A stretch of 14,775 nucleotides of DNA from Paracoccaceae bacterium (lineage in GTDB: Bacteria; Pseudomonadota; Alphaproteobacteria; Rhodobacterales; Rhodobacteraceae): NCBI GenBank assembly GCA_023263735.1, contig JALQUQ010000023.1:1-14775 (forward strand), given 5' to 3'. Below, piece by piece: positions 6,190 through 13,775 of the stretch (positions within the stretch are counted from its first letter, which is position 1; each line of letters starts with the position of its first letter). A program made the translations under genes and the position numbers. Under the pieces are notes generated by a model. It was not told the DNA's origin. It worked only from the letters and a program-made list of their open reading frames with translations, and did no database searches.

Positions 6190-8601
6190 ATGAAATTCAC
6201 CCTCTCCTGGCTGAAAGACCACCTGGAAACCGACGCGTCTTTGGCCGACATCGAATATGCGCTGACGGATCTTGGACTTGAGGTTGAAGAGACGGTCAAT
6301 CCGGCCGCGAAATTGGCGCCGTTTACCATCGCCAAGGTTCTGCATGCCGAACAGCACCCCGATGCCGATCGCCTGCGGGTCTGCAAAGTGCTGACGGATG
6401 AGGGCGAAAAGCAGATCGTTTGCGGCGCGCCGAATGCCCGGGCCGGGATTACGGTCGTGCTGTGCAAACCCGGCGACTATGTGCCGGGCATCGACACCAC
6501 GCTTGGCATCGGCAAGATCCGGGGCGTTGAAAGCCATGGGATGATGGCCTCTGAACGCGAGCTGGAACTGTCTGACGAGCATAATGGCATCATCGAACTG
6601 CCCTCGGGCGAAGTTGGGCAAAAGTTCATCGACTGGTTGGCCATCAACCGCCCCGGCACCGTTGATCCGATGATCCACATCAAGATCACCCCTAACCGCC
6701 CCGATGCCTTGGGCATTCATGGCATCGCGCGCGATCTGGCGGCGCGGGGTCTGGGTCGGCTGAAGGCGGTTGAGGTTCCGGCGATCACCGGGTCTTTCCC
6801 CAGCCCGATCCGGGTTGAAATTGATCCGGCGCTGCGGGAAAAAGGCTGCCCGCATTTTGCGGGTCGCCTGATCCGTGGGGTCAAGAATGGCCCTTCGCCG
6901 GCGTGGATGCAGCAGCGACTGAAGGCGATCGGTCTGCGACCGATTTCGACGCTGGTTGATATCACCAACTATTTCACCTTTGGCCTGAACCGCCCGCTGC
7001 ACGTCTTTGACGCTGACAAGGTTTCGGGCGGCGTGCTGCGCATTCACCCCGCACAGGGGGGCGAGGAATTCCTTGCGCTGGACGGCAAGACCTACACCTT
7101 GCGCGCCGGTATGATGGCCATTTCGGATGAGGCGGGCGTCGAGTCGCTGGCCGGTATCATGGGCGGAGAGGTTTCGGGCTGCTCGGACGACACGGTCAAC
7201 GTGTTTCTGGAATCGGCCTATTGGGACCCGATCACCACGGCCACGACCGGCCGTGCGCTGAAGATCAATTCGGATGCGCGCTATCGGTTTGAACGCGGGG
7301 TCGATCCGGCGTTTACCTTGCCCGGTCTGGAACTGGCGACGCAGATGATCTTGGATCTTTGCGGCGGCGAAGCCAGCGAATTGGCCGTTGACGGCGCGGC
7401 CATCGATACGACCCGCAGCTACAAGCTGGACCCGGCCCGCGTGATCAGCCTTGTCGGCATGGACATCCCCGAAGCCGAGCAGCGCGCCACGCTGACCGCG
7501 CTTGGCTTTACGCTGAACGGCGATATGGCAACCCCGCCGTCGTGGCGCCCCGATGTTCTGGGCGAGGCCGATCTGGTCGAGGAAGTTGCCCGCGTCGCCA
7601 GCCTGACCAAACTGGTGGGCAAACCCTTGCGCCGCGCCGCAGCCGGTGTGCCAAAGCCGATCCTGACCCCGTTGCAGCAGCGCGAAAAGACCGCGCGGCG
7701 CACCATTGCGATGCTGGGTTACAATGAATGCGTAACCTATAGCTTTATCGCCGAAGAGGCGGCCAAGCTGTTTGGGGGTGGCCAAGATGCCGTGCGGGTG
7801 GAAAATCCGATCTCGTCGGAAATGACCCACCTGCGCCCCGATCTGCTGGCTGGTCTTTTGAAGGCGGCCGAGCGGAACCAATCGCGCGGTTTCATGGATC
7901 TGGCGCTTGCCGAGATTGGCCCGGCCTTTACCGGTGGCGAACCCGGCGATCAGCATTTGCAGGCGACGGGGCTTTTGATTGGCAGCAACGCCCCGCGCGA
8001 TCCGCATGGCAGCCGCCGCCCGGTGGATATCTATGACGCCAAGGCTGATGCCGAGGCGGTGCTTGCCGCTTTGGGCGCACCTGCCCGCATGCAGATCACC
8101 CGCAAGGTGGCCGATTGGTGGCACCCGGGCCGTTCGGGCGTCATCGGTTTGGGGCCGAATGTCATGGCGACCTTTGGCGAAATTCACCCCAAGGTTCTGC
8201 GCGCCTTTGACATCAAGGGCCCGGCAGTGGCCTTTACCGTTCGGGTCGCCAACGTGCCTTATCCCAAGGTGAAAACACCCACCCGCCCCGCGCTGACCAT
8301 CAGCGATCTTCAGGCGGTGGAGCGTGACTTTGCGTTTGTGGTGGATGCGGGCGTCGAGGCCCTGACCGCCGTCAACGCCGCGCAGGGTGCAGACAAGACA
8401 TTGATTGAATCCGTGCGTGTCTTTGACCAGTTCACCGGCGAAAAGGCCGAAGCACAGATGGGCGCGGGCAAGAAATCGATCGCTTTGACCGTGCGGCTGC
8501 AACCGAACGACAAAACCCTGACCGAGGCCGATATCGAAGCGGTGTCGGCCAAGATCGTCGAAAAGGTGTCCAAGGCCACCGGCGGCGCGCTGCGGGGCTG
8601 A
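6190..8601 (+). CDS. pheT: phenylalanyl-tRNA synthetase beta subunit
   Basis: PheT is the larger subunit of the alpha2beta2 phenylalanyl-tRNA synthetase and carries tRNA recognition and the editing site that removes mischarged tyrosine. The 803 residues match full-length bacterial PheT. They contain the OB-fold tRNA-binding domain (about 44-150, with HPDADRLRVCKV and VCGAPNARAG), the core HIKITPNRPDALGIHGIARD (163-182) and the B3/B4 editing region with LVDITNYFTFGLNRPLHVFDADK. A B5 domain follows in the middle, and a C-terminal ferredoxin-fold anticodon-binding domain begins near residue 710 (PALTISDLQAVERDFAFVVD). The ATG at 6190 has only a weak Shine-Dalgarno, but the N-terminus MKFTLSWLKDHLET is exactly the family start. 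Transcription is probably independent of pheS, given the terminator and the gap of about 400 bases. Confidence 0.97.
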   Translation: MKFTLSWLKDHLETDASLADIEYALTDLGLEVEETVNPAAKLAPFTIAKVLHAEQHPDADRLRVCKVLTDEGEKQIVCGAPNARAGITVVLCKPGDYVPGIDTTLGIGKIRGVESHGMMASERELELSDEHNGIIELPSGEVGQKFIDWLAINRPGTVDPMIHIKITPNRPDALGIHGIARDLAARGLGRLKAVEVPAITGSFPSPIRVEIDPALREKGCPHFAGRLIRGVKNGPSPAWMQQRLKAIGLRPISTLVDITNYFTFGLNRPLHVFDADKVSGGVLRIHPAQGGEEFLALDGKTYTLRAGMMAISDEAGVESLAGIMGGEVSGCSDDTVNVFLESAYWDPITTATTGRALKINSDARYRFERGVDPAFTLPGLELATQMILDLCGGEASELAVDGAAIDTTRSYKLDPARVISLVGMDIPEAEQRATLTALGFTLNGDMATPPSWRPDVLGEADLVEEVARVASLTKLVGKPLRRAAAGVPKPILTPLQQREKTARRTIAMLGYNECVTYSFIAEEAAKLFGGGQDAVRVENPISSEMTHLRPDLLAGLLKAAERNQSRGFMDLALAEIGPAFTGGEPGDQHLQATGLLIGSNAPRDPHGSRRPVDIYDAKADAEAVLAALGAPARMQITRKVADWWHPGRSGVIGLGPNVMATFGEIHPKVLRAFDIKGPAVAFTVRVANVPYPKVKTPTRPALTISDLQAVERDFAFVVDAGVEALTAVNAAQGADKTLIESVRVFDQFTGEKAEAQMGAGKKSIALTVRLQPNDKTLTEADIEAVSAKIVEKVSKATGGALRG

Positions 8602-8625
8602 TCGGGCATCGCAACCGAAGATTTT

Positions 8626-8651
8626 GGGGGGCCTTTCCGGGCCCCCTTTTT
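8626..8651 (+). terminator. Rho-independent terminator after pheT
   Basis: GGGGGCC (8627-8633) pairs with GGCCCCC (8640-8646) around a 6-base loop, followed by five T residues (8647-8651). It lies 24 bases after the pheT stop and just before the convergent repressor gene. The minus-strand reading lacks a T tract, so it acts mainly on pheT. Confidence 0.9.
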
Positions 8652-8670
8652 CATGCGCCCCGCCGCCCCC

Positions 8671-9714
8671 TTAGGCCGATGCGCGGCGGATGATGGAAAA
8701 CCCCAGATCGATGACCGAGGTTTCCAGCGTTTCCCCCAAGATACGCCGCTGCATCTGGGCAGCCGCCACCCGGCCCAGTTCGTCGCGATCAACCTTGACC
8801 GTGGTCAGCGCCGGTTCAACCGCTGCGGCATAATCCTGATCGCCAAAGCCGATCACCGCGACCTGACCGGGAACGGCCATTCCTTGGGCCTGCGCCTCGA
8901 TCAAGACCCCATGCGCCAGAAGATCCGAACTGCAAAAGACGACCCCATGGGTAAACCCGTGATCGGCCACCGCTTGGGCAAAGGCCCCGCGCCCAACGCC
9001 CAGACTGGCCGCCCCCGCGCAATCCACCCGCACAACGTTTTGCCCGCCCGTTCGGGCGAAAGCCTCGGCAAAGGCGGCGCGACGGCGGTGCGCCCTTTCA
9101 TCGGCGGCCGTGATGGTCAGCGCCGTGGCATGCCCCTGCTGCCCCGCGAATTCGCCCACCGCCGCCCCGGCAGCCACATGAGAAAAGCCCACACAGACAT
9201 CAATCGGTGTTTCCGAGATATCCCAGACCTCGACCACGGGGATATCGGCACCCATCAGCATCTTTCGACTGGCGGGCGTGTGGTGGATGCCGGTCAACAG
9301 CATGCCGTCCGGGCGCCGGGACAGCATCGTTGCAATCAGCCGCTCTTCCTCTTCTGGATCAAATCCGCATTCGGCCAGCATGATCTGATATCCATCATTC
9401 CGCAGGATCTGCGAAAAGCCATGCAGCAAACTGGAATAGACGATATTGGTGATCGAGGGGACAAGCGCCGTAATCAACCGCGACCGCCGCGACGCCAAGG
9501 CCCCGGCAAGGGCGTTGGGCACATATCCGGTTTGGCGAATGGCCTCGTGAATGCGCTCCAGCGTTTGGGGCGACACTTTGGAGGGGGTCGACAAGGCCCG
9601 CGAAACCGTCACCTGCGACACGCCCGCCAGACGGCCGATCGTTGACATCGTGACCGCCCCCAAAGCCGCATTCGCGCGCGTCGTCTTTCCGTCTGACACG
9701 GCAGGTTTCTCCAT
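8671..9714 (-). CDS. LacI-family transcriptional repressor, GntR (gluconate)-type
   Basis: The 347 residues show a LacI-family helix-turn-helix at about 23-45 (MSTIGRLAGVSQVTVSRAL), a hinge helix around NALAGALASRR (67-77) and a periplasmic-binding-protein-like effector domain to the end. Several effector-domain stretches resemble the E. coli gluconate repressor GntR: LVPSITNIVY, DGYQIMLAECGFDPEEEERL, DGMLLTG, HTPASRKMLMGADIPVVEVWD and VCVGFSHVAAG. It therefore probably senses a sugar acid and represses the divergent dehydratase gene. It carries about 22 extra residues before the HTH; the ATG at 9714 has only a weak ribosome site (GGAAAG), and the internal ATG at residue 23 is an alternative start. 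Two candidate operators lie in the intergenic region, one upstream of its own promoter, so autoregulation is possible. The effector is not shown by sequence. Confidence 0.93.
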   Translation of the reverse strand: MEKPAVSDGKTTRANAALGAVTMSTIGRLAGVSQVTVSRALSTPSKVSPQTLERIHEAIRQTGYVPNALAGALASRRSRLITALVPSITNIVYSSLLHGFSQILRNDGYQIMLAECGFDPEEEERLIATMLSRRPDGMLLTGIHHTPASRKMLMGADIPVVEVWDISETPIDVCVGFSHVAAGAAVGEFAGQQGHATALTITAADERAHRRRAAFAEAFARTGGQNVVRVDCAGAASLGVGRGAFAQAVADHGFTHGVVFCSSDLLAHGVLIEAQAQGMAVPGQVAVIGFGDQDYAAAVEPALTTVKVDRDELGRVAAAQMQRRILGETLETSVIDLGFSIIRRASA

Positions 9715-9729
9715 CCGCTGACACTTTCC

Positions 9730-9753
9730 GGGCGATAGGCGCGTTTATCGCCC
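9730..9753. repeat. Inverted repeat over the repressor gene's promoter
   Basis: GGGCGATA (9730-9737) and TATCGCCC (9746-9753) are exact reverse complements separated by 8 bases. The element covers the predicted -10 (9744-9749) and start region of the LacI-family gene. It is unlike the two 16-bp operators nearby and could bind a second regulator or form a hairpin at the 5' end of the repressor mRNA. Confidence 0.45.
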
Positions 9754-9771
9754 TTGTCTGGCAGGGGTCAA
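9744..9771 (-). promoter_or_regulatory. Candidate promoter of the LacI-family repressor gene
   Basis: On the minus strand TTGACC (9771-9766) and GATAAA (9749-9744) are 16 bases apart, five of six and four of six matches to sigma-70 consensus. The predicted start near 9737 gives a leader of about 23 bases before the ATG at 9714. Confidence 0.5.
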
Positions 9772-9782
9772 GCCAAACCGGA

Positions 9783-9798
9783 ATGAATGCGCAAACAT
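9783..9798. promoter_or_regulatory. Candidate operator O1 for the GntR-like repressor
   Basis: The 16-bp sequence ATGAATGCGCAAACAT is an imperfect palindrome (6 of 8 pairs) with a central CG, as LacI-family operators have. It differs at one base from the second copy at 9882-9897. The ATG...CAT ends and 16-bp length match the E. coli GntR operator layout (ATGTTA-N4-TAACAT). Confidence 0.65.
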
Positions 9799-9831
9799 AC
9801 GTCTCAAAGCTTCGCCGCCTAAAATCCAATA

Positions 9832-9840
9832 TGCTAGAAT
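9832..9840 (+). promoter_or_regulatory. Candidate extended -10 promoter of the dehydratase gene
   Basis: TGCTAGAAT contains TAGAAT, five of six matches to TATAAT, preceded by the TGn extension. The upstream -35 is poor (TTCGCC, 18-base spacing), which extended -10 promoters tolerate. The predicted start is near 9847. A perfect TTGACA at 9869-9874 is an alternative -35, but the matching -10 (near 9892, inside O2) is weak. In either case the operators are placed to block initiation. Confidence 0.45.
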
Positions 9841-9881
9841 AATGCCAGTAGCTTGCGGGGTCGAATTCTTGACAGGCAGAA

Positions 9882-9897
9882 ATGAATGCGCATACAT
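9882..9897. promoter_or_regulatory. Candidate operator O2 for the GntR-like repressor
   Basis: ATGAATGCGCATACAT is a 16-bp near-palindrome (7 of 8 pairs match) centred on CG. It is 15 of 16 identical to O1 and lies 99 bp from it centre to centre. It sits 22 bases before the dehydratase ATG and directly downstream of a TTGACA sequence. Repetition of such a motif only in this regulator-target gap is the main support. Confidence 0.7.
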
Positions 9898-9919
9898 GCC
9901 AAGGCAAGGAGGGTCCCGC

Positions 9920-11662
9920 ATGTCACCCAAGCCCCGGAAATCCCCCAGCGACCTGCGTTCGGCCCGTTGGTTCGGCCCTGACGATCTTCGCAGTTTCGGC
10001 CACCGGTCGCGCATGATGCAACTGGGCTATTCCGAAGCCGATTTCCGCGACAAGCCCGTGATCGGCATTCTGAACACCTGGTCAGAGCTGAACAGTTGCC
10101 ATGCGCATTTCCGCGAAAGGGCCCAAGACGTAAAGCGCGGCATCCTGCAAGCCGGGGGCTTGGGTCTGGAACTGCCGTCGATTTCCGTGGACGAAAGCTT
10201 TACCAAGCCGACCTCGATGCTGTACCGAAACCTCTTGGCGATGGAGACCGAAGAGCAGATCCGGTCGCATCCGCTGGATGGTGTCGTCCTGATGGGCGGA
10301 TGTGACAAGACGACACCCGGTTTGATCATGGGGGCCCTGACGGCGGGGCTTCCGATGATTTACCTGCCCGCCGGGCCCATGCTGCGCGGCAACTATGCCG
10401 GCCAATCGCTGGGGTCTGGTTCGGATGCCTGGAAATATTGGGACGAACGCCGTGCAGGCGCGATCTCTGATGCCGAGTGGCGGGGCATTCAAGGCGGGAT
10501 CGCCCGATCTCCGGGCGTGTGCATGACCATGGGCACGGCGAGCACGATGACCGCGATTGCCGATGCCATGGGCCTGACCCTTCCGGGTGCAAGCTCTATC
10601 CCGGCGGTGGATTCCGGCCATCAGCGCATGGCGGCAGATTGTGGCCGCCGGATCGTCGATATGGTGTGGGAGGATCTGACGCCCGATCAGATCGTCACCC
10701 CGGCGGCGGTGCGCAATGCGGCCATCGTTGCCATGGCCACCGGCTGTTCGACGAATGCGGTCGTTCATCTGATCGCCATGGCGCGCCGTGCGGGGGTTGA
10801 CCTGACCCTTGACGATCTGGATGCGCTTGGCCGCATGACCCCGCTGATCGCCAATGTCCGCCCGTCGGGCAAAGACTATCTGATGGAAGATTTCTATTAC
10901 GCAGGCGGCCTGCGCGCCCTGATGGCACAACTTCGCGACCGTCTTGATCTGACCTGCCTGACCGTCACGGGCCAGACCCTCGGGGCGGCGCTTGACGGGG
11001 CCAAGGTCTATAATGACGATGTTATTCGCCCGCTGTCGAACCCGGTCTATCACGAGGGATCGCTTGCCGTGCTGCGGGGAAACCTTTGCCCCAACGGCGC
11101 CGTGATCAAACCGGCGGCTTGCGATCCGAAATTCCACCTGCATCAGGGCCCGGCGCTTGTGTTTGACAGCTACCCCGCGATGAAGGCCTTTGTCGAGGAT
11201 GAAACCGCCCTTGTTTCGCCCGATATGGTCATGGTCCTGCGCAATGCGGGCCCACAGGGGGGGCCGGGGTTCCCCGAATGGGGCATGTTGCCGATCCCCA
11301 AGGCGCTGATCAAACGGGGCCATCGCGACATGCTGCGCATCTCGGACGCCCGGATGTCGGGCACATCTTACGGGGCCTGCGTGCTGCATGTCGCCCCGGA
11401 AAGCTTTGTCGGTGGCCCGCTCGCGCTTTTGAAAACCGGCGATATCGTGCGGCTCGATCTTGCGAACCGGCGTCTTGACATGCTGGTGGACCCGGACGAA
11501 CTGGCCCGCCGCCGCGCCGAATGGGTCGCGCCCGAGCCCCATTATCATCGCGGCTATGGCTATTTGTTCGCAAAGCATGTCAGCCAAGCCGACAAAGGGT
11601 GCGATTTCGATTTTCTGGAAAAATCCTTTGGGCCCAATCCCAAAGAGCCGGCGATTTATTGA
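9920..11662 (+). CDS. IlvD/Edd-family sugar-acid dehydratase (probable [2Fe-2S] enzyme)
   Basis: The 580-residue protein is a full-length IlvD/Edd-family dehydratase. Such enzymes remove water from 2,3-dihydroxy acids to give 2-keto-3-deoxy acids. Cysteines at 60 (ELNSCHAHF), 128 (MGGCDKTTP) and 201 (GVCMTMGTAST) have the positions and spacing of the [2Fe-2S] ligands of Rhizobium leguminosarum L-arabinonate dehydratase (59, 127, 200 as I recall). Lys130 matches the carbamylated lysine, and Ser480 (SDARMSGTSYG) matches the catalytic serine. A GntR-type repressor next door favours an aldonate substrate (pentonate or hexonate) over the branched-chain amino-acid role of IlvD; which sugar acid cannot be told. 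The start at 9920 has AAGGAGG at good spacing. An in-frame extension to 9842 would run through operator O2 and is rejected. No other sugar-acid genes are adjacent. Confidence 0.92.
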   Translation: MSPKPRKSPSDLRSARWFGPDDLRSFGHRSRMMQLGYSEADFRDKPVIGILNTWSELNSCHAHFRERAQDVKRGILQAGGLGLELPSISVDESFTKPTSMLYRNLLAMETEEQIRSHPLDGVVLMGGCDKTTPGLIMGALTAGLPMIYLPAGPMLRGNYAGQSLGSGSDAWKYWDERRAGAISDAEWRGIQGGIARSPGVCMTMGTASTMTAIADAMGLTLPGASSIPAVDSGHQRMAADCGRRIVDMVWEDLTPDQIVTPAAVRNAAIVAMATGCSTNAVVHLIAMARRAGVDLTLDDLDALGRMTPLIANVRPSGKDYLMEDFYYAGGLRALMAQLRDRLDLTCLTVTGQTLGAALDGAKVYNDDVIRPLSNPVYHEGSLAVLRGNLCPNGAVIKPAACDPKFHLHQGPALVFDSYPAMKAFVEDETALVSPDMVMVLRNAGPQGGPGFPEWGMLPIPKALIKRGHRDMLRISDARMSGTSYGACVLHVAPESFVGGPLALLKTGDIVRLDLANRRLDMLVDPDELARRRAEWVAPEPHYHRGYGYLFAKHVSQADKGCDFDFLEKSFGPNPKEPAIY

Positions 11663-11682
11663 AACCGGCGTTTTGCCCGCCA

Positions 11683-11696
11683 AGAGACCGGTCTCT
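11683..11696. repeat. Perfect 14-bp palindrome after the dehydratase gene
   Basis: AGAGACCGGTCTCT is fully self-complementary and lies 21 bases after the dehydratase stop, before the larger hairpin at 11714-11748. It could be a protein-binding site or part of the 3' end structure. No function is assigned. Confidence 0.4.
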
Positions 11697-11713
11697 GCCA
11701 AGCGCCCGGCAGG

Positions 11714-11748
11714 GCCGTCTTTGGGGGCTCGATGCCCGCAAAGACGGC
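11714..11748. terminator. Bidirectional hairpin between convergent dehydratase and purK genes
   Basis: GCCGTCTTTG (11714-11723) and CAAAGACGGC (11739-11748) are exact reverse complements. Inside, after one G-G mismatch, GGGC pairs with GCCC around a 5-base loop. The hairpin begins 7 bases beyond the purK stop codon and lies 51 bases after the dehydratase stop. Neither strand has a T tract, so it is either a terminator without a U-run or a structure protecting both 3' ends. Confidence 0.6.
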
Positions 11749-11755
11749 AGCACCG

Positions 11756-12832
11756 TTATTTCTTGGCAGGCACCACGCGGTTGACATGGCCCATTTTGCG
11801 CCCGGCCTTCACCTCGGCCTTGCCATATAGATGGATCGACGCGTTGCGCTCTTTCGCGATTTCAGGAATGCGCAGCACATCATCGCCGATCAGGTTTTCC
11901 ATCACCACATCGGCAAACCGCGATCCATCGCCCAAGGGCCAGCCAGCCACGGCGCGGATATGTTGCTCGAACTGGTCCACCGTGCAGCCCTGCTGCGTCC
12001 AGTGGCCGGAATTATGAACCCGTGGGGCGATTTCATTGACGATCAGCCCATCAGGAGTGACGAAAAGCTCAACTCCCATCACGCCGACATACTCCAGTGC
12101 ATTGACGATCTTCGCCGCAAGCAGCACGGCATCGGTGCGCTGCCCGGGCGACAAACGCGCGGGCACTGTGGTCGTATGCAAGATCCCGGCGCGATGCACA
12201 TTTTCACCGGGGTCAAAGCAAGACACCGCCCCGTCGATCCCCCGGGCCACGATCACGCTGGCCTCGAATTTGAAATCGACAAAGCCTTCCAACACGGCCT
12301 CGGCCCCATTCATCGCGGCCAAAGCAGCGGGCGCATCCGCCGCGGTCATGATCCGCGCTTGCCCCTTGCCGTCATAGCCCAGCCGCGTGGTCTTCAGAAT
12401 GCCCGGCAATCCCACCTTGGCAATCGCCTGATCCAGGCTGGCGGCATCGGTGACCCGGGCATAGGCTGCTGTTTTCAGACCGATCTCGTTCAGGAAATCC
12501 TTTTCGCTGATCCGATCCTGACTGATGGCAAGGGCGCGGCGGTTCGGACGGATCGGGCGAAGGGCCTCCAACGCATCCAGCGATGCTGCTGGCACGTTTT
12601 CGAATTCATAGGTGATCACATCGACTGACTCGGCAAAGCCGCGCAGCGCATCGAAATCTTCGTAGGCCGCCGTCGTAACGCGGTCGGCAACTTGACCGGC
12701 GGGCGGATTGGCCCCCGGTTCAAAGATGTGGGTCTTGAGGCCAAGCCGGCTGGCCGCGACCGACAGCATGCGGCCCAACTGGCCACCGCCCAGAATTCCG
12801 ATGGTGCTTCCCGGTTTCAACGGCTCAGTCAT
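11756..12832 (-). CDS. purK: N5-carboxyaminoimidazole ribonucleotide synthase
   Basis: PurK uses ATP and bicarbonate to convert aminoimidazole ribonucleotide to N5-CAIR in de novo purine synthesis. The 358 residues have the N-terminal [11 protein letters not shown] (12-22), [19 protein letters not shown] (72-81), the ATP-grasp segment [13 protein letters not shown] (146-158), [15 protein letters not shown] (265-279) and C-terminal GRKMGHV (344-350), all PurK signatures. The start is the ATG at 12832, which overlaps the last 8 bases of purE. Its Shine-Dalgarno (GAGGAG) lies inside the purE coding region, so translation is probably coupled to PurE. Upstream in-frame extension into purE is rejected. 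Confidence 0.97.
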   Translation of the reverse strand: MTEPLKPGSTIGILGGGQLGRMLSVAASRLGLKTHIFEPGANPPAGQVADRVTTAAYEDFDALRGFAESVDVITYEFENVPAASLDALEALRPIRPNRRALAISQDRISEKDFLNEIGLKTAAYARVTDAASLDQAIAKVGLPGILKTTRLGYDGKGQARIMTAADAPAALAAMNGAEAVLEGFVDFKFEASVIVARGIDGAVSCFDPGENVHRAGILHTTTVPARLSPGQRTDAVLLAAKIVNALEYVGVMGVELFVTPDGLIVNEIAPRVHNSGHWTQQGCTVDQFEQHIRAVAGWPLGDGSRFADVVMENLIGDDVLRIPEIAKERNASIHLYGKAEVKAGRKMGHVNRVVPAKK

Positions 12833-13310
12833 CTTGGGGCTCCTCGGGGATCGATGCCGACAGGGCATCCCGCCAGGCATCCAGCCGCGCACCCAAAGCC
12901 GGGTCCGAAACCGCCAGAATGCCCGCCGCCATCAGACCGGCATTGGCCGCGCCCGCCGACCCGATGGCCATGGTAGCCACGGGAAATCCCTTGGGCATTT
13001 GTACGATGGAATACAGGCTGTCGACGCCCGACAAGGCCCGGGTCTGCACCGGAACACCCACCACAGGAACCCGCGTTTTCGACGCCATCATGCCCGGCAG
13101 ATGTGCAGCACCACCGGCCCCAGCGATGATCACCTTCAACCCGCGCTCGACCGCTGTCTTGCCATAGCTCCACAAACGATCTGGCGTGCGGTGCGCGCTG
13201 ACGATCTTTGTTTCATAGCTGATCCCCAATTCATCAAGGATCAGTGCGGCTTCTTTCATGGTGGCCCAGTCAGACTGCGACCCCATGATGATTCCTACGT
13301 CAACGGCCAT
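12825..13310 (-). CDS. purE: 5-(carboxyamino)imidazole ribonucleotide mutase (class I PurE)
   Basis: PurE rearranges N5-CAIR, the PurK product, to CAIR. The 161 residues contain [13 protein letters not shown] (6-18), KIVSAHRTP (35-43, with H40 the expected catalytic histidine), [14 protein letters not shown] (63-76), VPVQT (87-91) and [20 protein letters not shown] (98-117). This is the class I pattern that needs PurK, which agrees with purK directly downstream. The ATG at 13310 follows GGAGG by 5 bases and fits the family N-terminus; the longer frame to 13349 is not supported. It overlaps purK by 8 bases in one operon. No purine riboswitch or obvious PurR-type site was noticed upstream. Confidence 0.97.
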   Translation of the reverse strand: MAVDVGIIMGSQSDWATMKEAALILDELGISYETKIVSAHRTPDRLWSYGKTAVERGLKVIIAGAGGAAHLPGMMASKTRVPVVGVPVQTRALSGVDSLYSIVQMPKGFPVATMAIGSAGAANAGLMAAGILAVSDPALGARLDAWRDALSASIPEEPQDD

Positions 13311-13402
13311 GAATGCCTCCGGGCTTGTTGGCAGCGCAGTTACATCCATAGGCCCAAGGGAGCAAGCATCCGGCCCGGATTTTGCGGCATTTGCCCAAGG
13401 AT

Positions 13403-13621
13403 TCAGGCAATAATGTCAGGGATCAACTGATCTTCGAGTTTGACGATCCGGTCTTTGAGCGCCAGCTTTTGCTTCTTGAGACGGCGCAGCGTCAATTGAT
13501 CGGGGCGCCCCGTTTCTTCCAAGGCAAAGATGGCCGCGTCCAAATCCCGATGCTCCCGCCGCAGCACTTCCAGGCGGACGCGCATCATTTCTTCGGAGTT
13601 CATTTCACTGGCGGCATTCAT
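13403..13621 (-). CDS. DUF465 (YdcH-type) small coiled-coil protein
   Basis: The 72 residues are almost wholly helical and charged. They contain [16 protein letters not shown], a short turn (ETGRPDQ), then [24 protein letters not shown], the two-helix hairpin typical of DUF465/YdcH proteins, ending PDIIA. The family is widespread in proteobacteria and its role is unknown. The start is uncertain between the ATG at 13621 and one at 13603 (MNSEEMM); neither has a strong ribosome site. A much longer in-frame extension to 13831 has unrelated composition and would read through the hsp20 promoter and leader, so it is rejected. It is divergent from the hsp20 unit. Confidence 0.88.
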   Translation of the reverse strand: MNAASEMNSEEMMRVRLEVLRREHRDLDAAIFALEETGRPDQLTLRRLKKQKLALKDRIVKLEDQLIPDIIA

Positions 13622-13740
13622 AGGGCAACCGGCTTTCTGGCTGTCGGGGCTATGTGTTGAATATAGTGAGTCTTTGCCGTTGCGGAAAGGATTCTGCAGG
13701 CTAAGTGCAAGAAATCCGCGAGATGCCCCGCGCAGTTGAC

Positions 13741-13769
13741 CTTGCGGCCCGCCTGTCCATTGCCCATAT
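13741..13769 (+). promoter_or_regulatory. Sigma-32 (RpoH)-type heat-shock promoter of hsp20
   Basis: CTTGCG (13741-13746) and GCCCATAT (13762-13769) are separated by 15 bases, matching the RpoH consensus CTTGAA-N13-17-CCCCATNT. A start near 13776 is predicted, giving a leader of about 63 bases before hsp20. The promoter is in the right place for a small heat-shock gene. Confidence 0.75.
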
Positions 13770-13775
13770 TCAAAG

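Noticed and set aside
6130..8502. 790-codon minus-strand open frame
   Set aside because: It lies wholly across pheT in the antisense direction, and its composition is that of a reversed GC-rich gene. pheT is unmistakable on the plus strand.
9920..11662. Calling the dehydratase IlvD of branched-chain amino-acid synthesis
   Set aside because: The cysteine, lysine and serine positions match sugar-acid dehydratases, and the neighbour is a GntR-type sugar-acid repressor. A biosynthetic role is not excluded but is less likely.
10082..11701. 539-codon minus-strand open frame
   Set aside because: It is antisense to the dehydratase gene, with no recognisable domain and a plausible cause in codon bias.
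11866..11880. Partial match to the operator motif (GAATGCGCA then GCACAT)
   Set aside because: It lies inside the coding region at the 3' end of purK and lacks the symmetric 16-bp arrangement, so it is probably chance.
13368..13380. Short dyad ATCCGG-C-CCGGAT followed by TTTT between purE and DUF465
   Set aside because: The T-run is on the plus strand, where no gene ends, and the loop is too small. It is not a useful terminator for the minus-strand DUF465 gene.
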